A DNA stretch of 64,000 nucleotides from Rhodoferax sp. OV413. Lineage in GTDB: Bacteria > Pseudomonadota > Gammaproteobacteria > Burkholderiales > Burkholderiaceae_C. Below the pieces are notes generated by a model. It made no database searches and was not told the DNA's origin. It saw only the letters and a program-made list of their open reading frames with translations. How positions within the stretch are numbered: position 1 is the first letter of the stretch; the number at the start of each line of letters is the position of its first letter. Shown one piece after another: positions 47,238-54,647 of this stretch. The stretch lies in the NCBI RefSeq assembly GCF_900104385.1, contig NZ_FNJA01000001.1, forward strand, positions 1,090,386 through 1,154,385, given 5' to 3'. The translations under genes and the position numbers were made by a program.

Positions 47238-48152
47238 TTAAACGACGGACTGGTACTTGGCAGGCCGGGTCGCCAGCGCCTTGGCCACTACGCCTTCGAT
47301 GAAGGCGCGCTCTTCGCCAATCAGCGGCAGGCGCGGGCGGCGCATGTGCTCGGTACCCACGCCGACCAGTGCGTCGATGAGCTTGAGGTTTTGCACCAGC
47401 TTGGTGGACACGTCCAGATGCAGCATGGGTGTCATCCACTGGTAGAGCTTCAGCGCTTCGGCCCACTCGCCGGCTTGCATCAGGTCGTACAGGGCCACGG
47501 TTTCGCGCGGGAAGGCGCAGCCCACACCGGCCAGCAAGCCGTCGCAGCCCAGCGCCAGACCTTCAAAAGCCAGGTCGTCCACGCCCAGGAACAGCTGGTA
47601 GCGCGTGCCCACGGTGTTGCGCAGGTCGGTAATGCGGCGGATGTTGTCGGTGCTTTCCTTGATGGCGACGATCCATTCGCAGTCGGCCAGCTCGACCATG
47701 TGCTCGGGCTTCAGATCCACGCGGTAGGCCACGGGGTTGTTGTAGACCATGATGGGCTTTTGCGCGGCATTGGCCATGGTGCGCACGTTCAGCATGGCTT
47801 CGCGGGCATCGGCCACGTAGATGACGGATGGCATGACCATGAAGCCGTCCACGCCCAGCTTGTTCGCGCCGTCGATATAGCGCAGCGCCTCGCGGGTGCT
47901 GGTTTCGGACACATTGGCCAGCACCGGGATGCGGCCCTTGGCGGCCTTCAAAGCGATGTCGGCGACCTGCAACTTTTCTTCCAGCGTCAGCGTGCTGGCC
48001 TCGCCCAGCGAGCCGCAGGTGACCAGGCCATGGATGCCGTTGGCGATCTGGAACTCGATGTGCTTGGCCGTGCCTTCGGCATCGATGCTTTCATCGGCGT
48101 GGAACTTGGTGGTGATGGCGGGGAAGATGCCTTTCCAGCGGGGGAGCGTCAT
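47238..48152 (-). CDS. Dihydrodipicolinate-synthase-family deaminase (probable hydroxyproline pathway, LhpC-like)
   Basis: A 304-residue class I aldolase-fold enzyme. The Schiff-base lysine is Lys165 in IVAIKESTDN, the tyrosine is Tyr137 in MVYNNPVAYR, and the family motif is GSLGEASTLTLEEK. As the first gene of an operon with 4-hydroxyproline epimerase, D-hydroxyproline dehydrogenase and a Liv transporter, it should be the 1-pyrroline-4-hydroxy-2-carboxylate deaminase giving 2-ketoglutarate semialdehyde. Other DapA-family activities cannot be excluded from sequence alone. The dehydrogenase that would finish the route is not in the operon. Confidence 0.85.
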   Translation of the reverse strand: MTLPRWKGIFPAITTKFHADESIDAEGTAKHIEFQIANGIHGLVTCGSLGEASTLTLEEKLQVADIALKAAKGRIPVLANVSETSTREALRYIDGANKLGVDGFMVMPSVIYVADAREAMLNVRTMANAAQKPIMVYNNPVAYRVDLKPEHMVELADCEWIVAIKESTDNIRRITDLRNTVGTRYQLFLGVDDLAFEGLALGCDGLLAGVGCAFPRETVALYDLMQAGEWAEALKLYQWMTPMLHLDVSTKLVQNLKLIDALVGVGTEHMRRPRLPLIGEERAFIEGVVAKALATRPAKYQSVV

Positions 48153-48200
48153 GGTGTGTGTCCTTGGTAAAAGTGGTTGGAGCGGTGAACTGCAGCAGTC

Positions 48201-48229
48201 TTAATATATTAACGACATATTTAAAATAT
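48201..48229. promoter_or_regulatory. AT-rich palindromes in the divergent hydroxyproline operon/GntR promoter
   Basis: TTAATATATTAA (48201-48212, perfect) and ATATTT-A-AAATAT (48217-48229, perfect) lie in the 145-bp divergent region. A third repeat, TTGGT-N7-ACCAA, is at 48268... to 48284. FadR-type GntR proteins bind short palindromes of this kind, so these are candidate operators for the adjacent regulator. Confidence 0.5.
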
Positions 48230-48297
48230 CTTGTTAGGGTTTTAAGCAGCTTGCGTGCCAGCTTTTTTTGGTCCAATGCACCAATGCAATGCAATTA

Positions 48298-48978
48298 ATG
48301 GCTTGCCCCACCACCATGCCCAAACTCCCCCCCGCCCCTTTGCCCAAGCGCCGTGCAGCCGACATGGCCTACGACGCGATAGAGACGCTGATCTCCACCC
48401 TGCAGCTGGCCCCCGGCAGCCCGGTGGTGGAAGCCGACATCGTCGAGCTGACGCAGCTGGGCCGCACGCCGGTGCGCGAGGCGCTGCTGCGCATGGTGTC
48501 GATTGGATTGATCGTGCAGCAGCCGCGGCGCGGGCTGCTGGTGTCGCACATCGACCTGGCCGACCACCTGGACGTGGTGCAGACCCGGCGCGTGCTGGAG
48601 TGCCTGATTGCCGCCTGCTCGGCCCGCCGGGCCACGGCCTTGCAGCGCAAGGACATCCTGCGCTGCGCCGAGAAAATGGTGCAGGCCGCCACGCGCGGCC
48701 ATCTGGTGGACTACATGGCCGCCGACCTGGCGCTGGACCAGGTGAACCACCAGGCCAGCCACAACCATTCGGCCGTCAAGGCCGTGGTGCCGCTGATCGT
48801 GCAGTGCCGACGCTTCTGGGTCGCCTACCAGCACGAGGGCGACATCATGGAAGCCGCGCAGGCACATATGGACCTGGCGCAGGGCATTGCCACGGGTGAC
48901 GAAGCGGCAGCGGTGGGCGGGGCCACGCGGCTGATGGACTATCTGCAGGGCTTTGCGCGGCGGGTCATAGACAACTGA
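48298..48978 (+). CDS. GntR-family regulator (FadR/FCD subfamily) of the hydroxyproline operon
   Basis: About 226 residues: a winged helix-turn-helix (AYDAIETLISTLQLAPGSPVVEADIVELTQLGRTPVREALLRM) and a C-terminal helical FCD domain with metal-ligand positions (the Asp/His-rich DYMAADLALDQVNHQASHNHS and AQAHMDLAQ). It is read away from the hydroxyproline operon and by position should repress it, perhaps in response to hydroxyproline or a pathway intermediate. Start codons at 48268 (TTG), 48298 and 48316 are all possible; the last would also leave the domain intact. Confidence 0.85.
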   Translation: MACPTTMPKLPPAPLPKRRAADMAYDAIETLISTLQLAPGSPVVEADIVELTQLGRTPVREALLRMVSIGLIVQQPRRGLLVSHIDLADHLDVVQTRRVLECLIAACSARRATALQRKDILRCAEKMVQAATRGHLVDYMAADLALDQVNHQASHNHSAVKAVVPLIVQCRRFWVAYQHEGDIMEAAQAHMDLAQGIATGDEAAAVGGATRLMDYLQGFARRVIDN

Positions 48979-49002
48979 AGTCCATTCAGGTGTTTTTGCT
49001 CT

Positions 49003-49085
49003 TGTTTCTGATATCAAAACAAGAGCGGCTTACGCAGACTTTATAAGCGCTAAAGGCGTATTTATCTTCCTAAAACTAGCTGCAG
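49003..49085. repeat. Copy of the dispersed TAGCTGCT-type intergenic repeat (diverged)
   Basis: GATATCAAAACAAGAGCGGC, then GCGCTAAAGGCG and AACTAGCTGCAG, between the convergent GntR and VOC genes. Similarity is partial. Confidence 0.35.
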
Positions 49086-49096
49086 TTCCAAAAATT

Positions 49097-49492
49097 TCAG
49101 GATGCGCAATTGAACATCCACTGAACGCCGAACCGATCCGTCAGTTTGCCGTAGTAGTCACCCCAGGGCTGTACATCCAGCGGCGTGGTCACCTGGCCGC
49201 CGACCGCCAGACGGGTGAAGAGAAGTTGCGTTTGCGCACGGTCATCCAATACGAAAATCATCGCGGAACCACGCATGGGTTCCGCGTCGTCGTTGTCGGA
49301 CGCAAAGAAGCGAACCCCAGGCCCCTCAAACTGCGCGTGCATGATCTTGCCGCGCATCGACTCTGCGCGCACAGGCATTCCATTGTCCCCGTGGCGGAGC
49401 GTGGAAACCACCGCCCCCAGGCCGCAGTCCGCGTAGAACTGCAGTGCCGGCTCGCAGTGGGTCGTAAAGAATAAGTAGTTCGAAAGATGCAT
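49097..49492 (-). CDS. VOC-family protein (PhnB/glyoxalase-like)
   Basis: A 131-residue vicinal-oxygen-chelate fold protein of the PhnB type: LSNYLFFTTHCEPALQFYADCGLG at the start, MHAQFEGPGVRFFASD in the middle and QPWGDYYGKLTDRFGVQWMFNC at the end (the W-G-x2-Y/F-G-x-L-T-D-R-F-G-V motif). Members are often of unknown function. It follows a tautomerase-like gene by 7 bp, and both lie opposite a TetR regulator, so the three form one regulated unit, perhaps against a reactive electrophile. Confidence 0.85.
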   Translation of the reverse strand: MHLSNYLFFTTHCEPALQFYADCGLGAVVSTLRHGDNGMPVRAESMRGKIMHAQFEGPGVRFFASDNDDAEPMRGSAMIFVLDDRAQTQLLFTRLAVGGQVTTPLDVQPWGDYYGKLTDRFGVQWMFNCAS

Positions 49493-49499
49493 GCTTGGC

Positions 49500-49916
49500 T
49501 TAGCCCAAAGCGGCAGCGGCACCCAGCTGCGCATTGGTCATCGCCTTGCCGGCAATGCCCCATGCACCGTCCACGGCGTGCACCACATTGATCCAGATGT
49601 GCTCCTTCGGCTGCTTGCCACCCGACATCGCATGGATGATGTCCGTGGCTTCTTCGCAATAGCCAAGCTGTATTTCACGACTGGCAAACGCAAAAGAAGG
49701 CACTTTCCATTCAATGAACACGACCGGCGTCTCTTGCGACCCGGAGAAGGTGTGCTCCCCGGCCAGCACCTGGACGGAGCCCACTACATTCGGCGTCATC
49801 ACTGCGTTGCCCGCCAGGCCATGCCACTTCAACATGGCGTCTGACAGGCGGGCAAAGGCGACTTTCTCGCTGCCTTTGGGCAGAACTCCTTCGGTGACGG
49901 TAAGGGTGAGAGGCAT
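49500..49916 (-). CDS. Tautomerase-superfamily-like protein
   Basis: A 138-residue protein whose initiator methionine would be removed to expose Pro, as in tautomerases (MPLTLTVTEGVLPKGSEKVAF). It has two repeats in outline, the second beginning after FIEWKVPSFAFASREIQLGY and including KEHIWINVVHAVDGAWGIAGKAMTNAQLG, consistent with a double-length 4-oxalocrotonate tautomerase fold. The catalytic role of Pro is inferred. Start at 49916; transcription is with the VOC gene and divergent from TetR. Confidence 0.68.
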   Translation of the reverse strand: MPLTLTVTEGVLPKGSEKVAFARLSDAMLKWHGLAGNAVMTPNVVGSVQVLAGEHTFSGSQETPVVFIEWKVPSFAFASREIQLGYCEEATDIIHAMSGGKQPKEHIWINVVHAVDGAWGIAGKAMTNAQLGAAAALG

Positions 49917-49999
49917 TTCAGTACTCCTGAGGGTGGGATGAGCTGATCGCACAGACGAGCAGCGCGGAAGTTAAAATAACTACCGTGATGTGAATATAC

Positions 50000-50013
50000 A
50001 TAACGATCGTTAT
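50000..50013. promoter_or_regulatory. TetR-type operator
   Basis: ATAACGATCGTTAT is a perfect 14-bp palindrome between the tautomerase/VOC genes and the divergent TetR gene; sites of this form are typical TetR/AcrR operators. Confidence 0.75.
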
Positions 50014-50061
50014 CCCAGCAAGCATTTTTGCGTTTTATCAATTTCCACAATAGAAGGTCCC

Positions 50062-50649
50062 GTGTCTCGATCTGAACAAAAACTACAGACGCGTCAGCGC
50101 ATCCTCGATGCAGCGGGACGTGGTTTTCGCAAAGGTGGCTTTGGCGGCATCGGCGTGGACGGCCTGGCGAAAGAGGCCGGGGTAACCTCCGGTGCTTTTT
50201 ACGTGCACTTCGACTCCAAGGCTGCAGCGTTCCGTGCATCGGTTGCGCAGGGGATGGCGGACCTCAAAGACGGTGTACGCCACTGCCAAACACAGTACGG
50301 GCGAACCTGGTGGGCGGAATTTGTGCGCTTCTATCTAGGTGCGAAGCGCACTTGCGAACTACCTGAAAGCTGTGCTTTGCAAAGCCTGGCCTCGGAAGTG
50401 GCCCGTTCCGATGCGCCATCGCGTGCGGCGTTCGAGGCCGAACTGCGCGACGTGGCGGCCATCGTCGCGGCGGGGCCGCCGTCGGACGATGCCCCCCCCG
50501 ACGTGGACGCCGCGTGGGCAGCCATGGCCACGTTGGTGGGCGCTGTGACTTTCGCCCGCGCGGTCAATGATCCCGCAATGGCAGAAAGAATCGCGGCCGC
50601 AGCAGAACGCGTATTGCTGCCGACCCACTACCGCAGCCTTGAAACCTGA
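50062..50649 (+). CDS. TetR-family transcriptional regulator
   Basis: A 195-residue repressor: the N-terminal helix-turn-helix is TRQRILDAAGRGFRKGGFGGIGVDGLAKEAGVTSGAFYVHFDSKAAAF, followed by a helical ligand domain with a cysteine (KRTCELPESCALQSLASEV). It resembles the AcrR/NemR-like group whose cysteines can sense electrophiles; that role is only suggested by the neighbouring VOC and tautomerase genes. The GTG start at 50062 has AGAAGG in front; the frame extends to an ATG at 49990 that would overlap the operator. Confidence 0.85.
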   Translation: MSRSEQKLQTRQRILDAAGRGFRKGGFGGIGVDGLAKEAGVTSGAFYVHFDSKAAAFRASVAQGMADLKDGVRHCQTQYGRTWWAEFVRFYLGAKRTCELPESCALQSLASEVARSDAPSRAAFEAELRDVAAIVAAGPPSDDAPPDVDAAWAAMATLVGAVTFARAVNDPAMAERIAAAAERVLLPTHYRSLET

Positions 50650-50673
50650 AAAAGGCCCTTTTTCACAGCAAGA

Positions 50674-51633
50674 TTAGGCACTCTCCATCGCCGCCACCCC
50701 GTCCCCAAACCCGTTTGCCAGTGCCTGCCGCAGATAGTTCACAAACGCCGTCACCGCGCGCGGCACATGGGCGGTGTAGGGGCGGATGGCGTACAGCTGG
50801 TCCGCATAGCCGCCCACCAGTTGCCAGTCGGGCAGCACCGGCACCAGCTTGCTGGCACGCAAACTGGCAGGCAGGCTGAAGTCGGGCAGCAGCGCGATGC
50901 CCAGCCCAGTGACGGCAGCGTCGCGCAGCGCCTCGCTGTTATTGGCCGACAGCACGCCCGACACCGGCACCGTCACCCGCTCCACATTCGATCCCGTGCC
51001 CTGCGCAAAAGTCCAGGCCGGCGTGTCCTGGGCGCGTGGGTAGTGCAGGCAGCTGTGGTTGCGCAGGTCTTCGGGCCGCAGCGGGGTGCCGCGCTTGCGC
51101 AGATAGCTGCGGCTGGCCACCAGTACCGAGCGGGTGGCGCACAGCGTCCAGGCAACATGGGTATCCGGCGGCGCGGCGGTGTGGCGTATCGCCAGGTCAA
51201 AGCCTTCGGTGGCCAGGCTGGACAGCCGGTCCGACAGCTCCAATTCGAGGCGCACATCCGGGTATTCGCGCAGAAAGTCGGCCAGCCGCGGCACCAGCTG
51301 TTGGCGCGCAAATGCCACCGGCGCCGTCACCCGCAGCAGACCGTGCGGCGCATCGGCCAGGTCGCGCACCTGGGCAAAGCTCTGGGCGATCTGCTCGAAC
51401 GAGGCCCGGGTATCGTCCACCAGGCGCTGGCCGGCCTCGGTCAGGCGCACGCTGCGCGTGGTGCGGCGCACCAGGGGCACGCCGGCCATCTGCTCCAGGT
51501 CGGCCATGCGCTGGCTCATCGCCGCCTTGCTGACGCCCAGCCGCGCCGCCGCCGCGGTGTAGCTGCCCTGCTGGGCCAGCACGGTCAGCCAGTGCAAGTG
51601 GCTCCAGAGTTCGTTGATTTTCTGTTCGTTCAT
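50674..51633 (-). CDS. LysR-family transcriptional regulator of the adjacent dehydrogenase
   Basis: A 319-residue LysR protein with helix-turn-helix LHWLTVLAQQGSYTAAAARLGVSKAAMSQRMADLEQMAGV, then a substrate-binding domain (GLLRVTAPVAFARQQLVPRLADFLREYPDVRLEL). It is convergent with TetR and divergent from the methylmalonate-semialdehyde dehydrogenase, with a 22-bp palindrome between, the classical setting of a LysR activator or repressor of the neighbouring gene. Confidence 0.92.
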   Translation of the reverse strand: MNEQKINELWSHLHWLTVLAQQGSYTAAAARLGVSKAAMSQRMADLEQMAGVPLVRRTTRSVRLTEAGQRLVDDTRASFEQIAQSFAQVRDLADAPHGLLRVTAPVAFARQQLVPRLADFLREYPDVRLELELSDRLSSLATEGFDLAIRHTAAPPDTHVAWTLCATRSVLVASRSYLRKRGTPLRPEDLRNHSCLHYPRAQDTPAWTFAQGTGSNVERVTVPVSGVLSANNSEALRDAAVTGLGIALLPDFSLPASLRASKLVPVLPDWQLVGGYADQLYAIRPYTAHVPRAVTAFVNYLRQALANGFGDGVAAMESA

Positions 51634-51639
51634 GACCCT

Positions 51640-51661
51640 ATTGTTCACTATTCTGAACAAT
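51640..51661. promoter_or_regulatory. 22-bp palindromic LysR-type site
   Basis: ATTGTTCA-CTATTC-TGAACAAT is a perfect 8-6-8 inverted repeat starting 7 bp upstream of the LysR start codon, with the dehydrogenase ATG 80 bp away on the other side. It fits a LysR recognition site used for autoregulation. Confidence 0.75.
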
Positions 51662-51740
51662 CAATTCAGGGTTTCGGCCTTGTAGCGCAGGGGGCGAGTC
51701 CATAAACTGCAAGTCCGCACTACACAACGAGACACCTACC

Positions 51741-53261
51741 ATGTCCTACACCGATAACACCGAAGTCGCCCAGTACATCCAGGGCCAACGCAGCACCGGC
51801 ACGGGCACCCGCACCCAGCCCGTGTACAACCCCGCCACCGGCGCCGTGGCGCGCCAAGTGCGCCTGGGCAATGTGCAGGACGTGGATGCCGCCGTGGCAT
51901 CCGCCAAGGCAGCCTTCCCCAAGTGGTCTGACACGCCGCCAATCCGCCGCGCCCGCGTGATGTTCAAGTTCCTGGAACTGCTGAACCTGCGCAAGGACGA
52001 GCTGGCCCACATGATCACCGCCGAGCACGGCAAGGTGTTCACCGACGCCCAGGGCGAAGTCGCCCGCGGTATCGACATCGTCGAATTCTCCTGCGGCATC
52101 CCCCAGCTGCTGAAGGGCGACTTCACCGACCAGGTCAGCACCGGCATCGACAACTGGACCCTGCGCCAACCCCTGGGCGTGGTCGCCGGCATCACGCCGT
52201 TCAACTTCCCCGTGATGGTGCCGATGTGGATGTTCCCGGTGGCGATTGCGGCCGGCAACACCTTCATCCTGAAGCCCAGCCCTACCGACCCAAGCCCCAG
52301 CCTGTTCATTGCCGACCTGCTGAAGCAAGCCGGCCTGCCAGATGGCGTGTTCAACGTGGTGCAAGGCGACAAGGAAGCCGTGGACGCACTGCTGGTGCAC
52401 CCCGATGTGAAGGCCGTCAGCTTCGTCGGCTCCACCCCCATCGCCAACTACATCTATGAAACCGGCGCCCACCACGGCAAGCGCGTGCAGGCCCTGGGCG
52501 GCGCGAAGAACCACATGGTGGTCATGCCCGATGCCGACGTGGACCAAGTCGTGGACGCACTGATCGGCGCAGGCTACGGCTCGGCTGGCGAACGCTGCAT
52601 GGCGATTTCGGTCGCGGTGCTGGTGGGCGACGTAGCCGACAAGGTCATCCCCAAGCTGCTGGAGCGCACCAAGACCCTCAAGGTGCTGAACGGCACCAAT
52701 CTGGCCGCCGAGATGGGCCCCATCGTGACTGCCGCCGCCCATGCCCGCATCAGCGGCTACATCGAACAAGGCATCAAGGAAGGCGCGACGCTGCTGGCCG
52801 ATGGCCGCGGTTTTGACGGCGCCAAGGCCGGCGACGGCTGTGGCGAAGGCTTCTGGCTGGGCGGCACGCTGTTCGACAACGTCACGCCCGACATGAAGAT
52901 CTACAAGGAAGAAATCTTCGGCCCGGTGCTGGGCTGCATGCGCGTGCCCGACTTCGGCACCGCCGTGCAACTAATCAACGACCACGAGTTCGGCAACGGT
53001 GTGGCCTGCTTCACCCGCGACGGCAACGTGGCCCGCGAATTCGCGCGCCGCATCCAGGTCGGCATGGTCGGCATCAACGTGCCGATCCCAGTGCCCATGG
53101 CCTGGCACGGCTTCGGTGGCTGGAAGAAGAGCCTGTTTGGCGACATGCACGCCTACGGCGAAGAAGGCGTGCGCTTCTACACCAAGCAAAAATCCATCAT
53201 GCAACGCTGGCCCGAAAGCATCGCCAAGGGCGCTGAGTTTGTGATGCCTACCGCCAAGTAA
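51741..53261 (+). CDS. mmsA: CoA-acylating methylmalonate-/malonate-semialdehyde dehydrogenase
   Basis: A 506-residue aldehyde dehydrogenase of the MmsA/IolA group. Catalytic Cys286 lies in [11 protein letters not shown]; the general-base Glu of ordinary aldehyde dehydrogenases is replaced by Asn in [14 protein letters not shown], which is characteristic of the CoA-dependent MMSDH family. The enzyme turns malonate semialdehyde into acetyl-CoA, the last step of inositol breakdown, or methylmalonate semialdehyde into propionyl-CoA in valine breakdown. No iolA lies in the iol operon here, so it could serve both. A terminator follows and a LysR gene faces it. Confidence 0.93.
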   Translation: MSYTDNTEVAQYIQGQRSTGTGTRTQPVYNPATGAVARQVRLGNVQDVDAAVASAKAAFPKWSDTPPIRRARVMFKFLELLNLRKDELAHMITAEHGKVFTDAQGEVARGIDIVEFSCGIPQLLKGDFTDQVSTGIDNWTLRQPLGVVAGITPFNFPVMVPMWMFPVAIAAGNTFILKPSPTDPSPSLFIADLLKQAGLPDGVFNVVQGDKEAVDALLVHPDVKAVSFVGSTPIANYIYETGAHHGKRVQALGGAKNHMVVMPDADVDQVVDALIGAGYGSAGERCMAISVAVLVGDVADKVIPKLLERTKTLKVLNGTNLAAEMGPIVTAAAHARISGYIEQGIKEGATLLADGRGFDGAKAGDGCGEGFWLGGTLFDNVTPDMKIYKEEIFGPVLGCMRVPDFGTAVQLINDHEFGNGVACFTRDGNVAREFARRIQVGMVGINVPIPVPMAWHGFGGWKKSLFGDMHAYGEEGVRFYTKQKSIMQRWPESIAKGAEFVMPTAK

Positions 53262-53274
53262 ACACCACCGCTCT

Positions 53275-53314
53275 AAAAACCTCCACCTGTGGCGACACGG
53301 CTGGAGGTTTTTTT
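53275..53314. terminator. Intrinsic terminator after mmsA
   Basis: AAAAACCTCCA pairs with TGGAGGTTTTTTT across a short GC-rich loop. It overlaps the last codons of the convergent CheX-like gene by two bases. Confidence 0.88.
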
Positions 53315-53999
53315 ACATGCCCAGGGATTTAAGGAAATCGTCGGTGTCGGTGTCTGCAGCAGGCGCTGGCGGCCGAGGTGCTGGCGCACCGCTATGCGAC
53401 TGGGCCATCAGTGCCGTCGCGTCGGGGATTTCCACGTCGAAGTCCACCAGCTTGATGAACTCGGTGCGGTCTACTGCCAGCTCCAGGTAGAAGATGTTGT
53501 TCTTGGCGGTGTAGAAGGTCACCCGGCGTGCCTCGGGCTTGTCGAGGTTGGCGTCCACGCTCATGATCACCTGCTTGTTCAGCACCAGCATCTTGGGCTG
53601 GTTCTGGGTGATCTGGGTTTGCAGTTCGCGCCGCACCTTGCCGGTGAAGTCGCCGACCACCTGGTTCATCAGCTCGCCCATCACGTTGCTGACTTCGTCC
53701 GAGGTGAAGGAGGTCACCAGATCGGCCTTGGACATGCCCATGTTCAGCAGATAGGTTTCATACAACTCCATCGCCGCCTGGGCCGTGAAGTTGATGATCA
53801 CCAGGCCCGAGAAGCCACCGTCGAATAGCACAAAGCAGCCGATGTCGGGCTTCAGGCAGGTCTTGCTGATGCGCTGCACCATGCCCGAGTAATGGATATG
53901 ACTGCCGGTCGCAACGTTCAACACCCGGCTCACGGAATTGCACAGGCTCAGCAACAGGTCTTCGGTACCAAATACGATGGGAGGTTCTTGCATGCTCAT
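53313..53999 (-). CDS. CheX/CheC-like protein with CheZ-like C-terminal tail (DUF3334-type)
   Basis: A 228-residue cytoplasmic protein. The core (about 10-200) resembles the CheX/CheC phosphatase fold: DIGCFVLFDGGFSGLVIINF and the E-x2-N-like helix DEVSNVMGELMNQVVGDFTGKV. A proline/alanine-rich linker then leads to an acidic tail ending DTDTDDFLKSLGM. That end closely resembles the CheY-binding peptide at the C-terminus of CheZ, which ends DDLLDSLGF. Binding of a receiver domain is therefore plausible. It neighbours an FlgC-like mini protein and a receiver-TPR protein (opposite strand). Family name is my best judgement. Confidence 0.65.
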   Translation of the reverse strand: MSMQEPPIVFGTEDLLLSLCNSVSRVLNVATGSHIHYSGMVQRISKTCLKPDIGCFVLFDGGFSGLVIINFTAQAAMELYETYLLNMGMSKADLVTSFTSDEVSNVMGELMNQVVGDFTGKVRRELQTQITQNQPKMLVLNKQVIMSVDANLDKPEARRVTFYTAKNNIFYLELAVDRTEFIKLVDFDVEIPDATALMAQSHSGAPAPRPPAPAADTDTDDFLKSLGM

Positions 54000-54224
54000 G
54001 GTGTTCTTGTCGCCTGGGATTGAGAAACGGTAAGTGGCAGAGCATAGGCGATGTAAGCACTTGTAGAGCGGCTTTTGCGACGCGTCGCGCGCCAGCAACT
54101 ACCGCCAAGCACCACATGCAAGTGGTTCTGCGCAACTTAATTCACGCCCGCTGCCTTGCCGCTGCCCTGGCCCGGCTTTTAAAATACGCTGCAGCGGACA
54201 TGTGTTCCGCAAAGGCCTGACTGT

Positions 54225-54524
54225 ATGAACTCGATCTCCGCCATCTCGCTGTCTGGCCTGCAAGCTGCCCAAACGCGGCTCAATTCCTCTGCCCACAATA
54301 TTGCCAACGGCCAGACCGAAGGCTTTCGGCGCCTGGAAGTGCAGCAGCAAACCCAGACCGACGGTGGCGTCAGCACCCAGGTGGACCGGGCGGCCACGCC
54401 AGGCGAAGCGCTGGTGACCGACGTGGTCGACCAACTGCAGGCCAAAAACAGCTTTCTGGCCAACCTCAGCGTCTTCAAAACCAACGACCGCATGCTTGGC
54501 TCGTTGCTGGACGCCAAAGCCTAG
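54225..54524 (+). CDS. Short flagellar rod-like protein (FlgC/FlgB-type termini only)
   Basis: A 99-residue protein with both conserved ends of axial flagellar proteins and almost nothing between: the N-terminus ISLSGLQAAQTRLNSSAHNIANGQTEGF matches the rod signature, and the C-terminus LVTDVVDQLQAKNSFLANLSVFKTNDRMLGSLLDAKA matches the pairing C-helix. FlgC is normally about 135-150 residues. It stands apart from any flagellar operon in the window, so it may be an accessory or a reduced paralogue. The 225-bp gap upstream holds no gene I can support. Confidence 0.7.
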   Translation: MNSISAISLSGLQAAQTRLNSSAHNIANGQTEGFRRLEVQQQTQTDGGVSTQVDRAATPGEALVTDVVDQLQAKNSFLANLSVFKTNDRMLGSLLDAKA

Positions 54525-54647
54525 GCCCGCTAGGGTCAGCCCGCTGCACAGCCACCGCGGACTCTGCCACACTCCGGCCCTAGGAGACGATCCGTACCCT
54601 GCCACCGCCCTACTCTGCCACTCCGTTTTGCCATTGCAGGCTGCCCC

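Noticed and set aside
46218-48170. 650-codon plus-strand frame opposite livF, livG and the deaminase gene
   Set aside because: Covers three conserved genes on the other strand; shadow frame.
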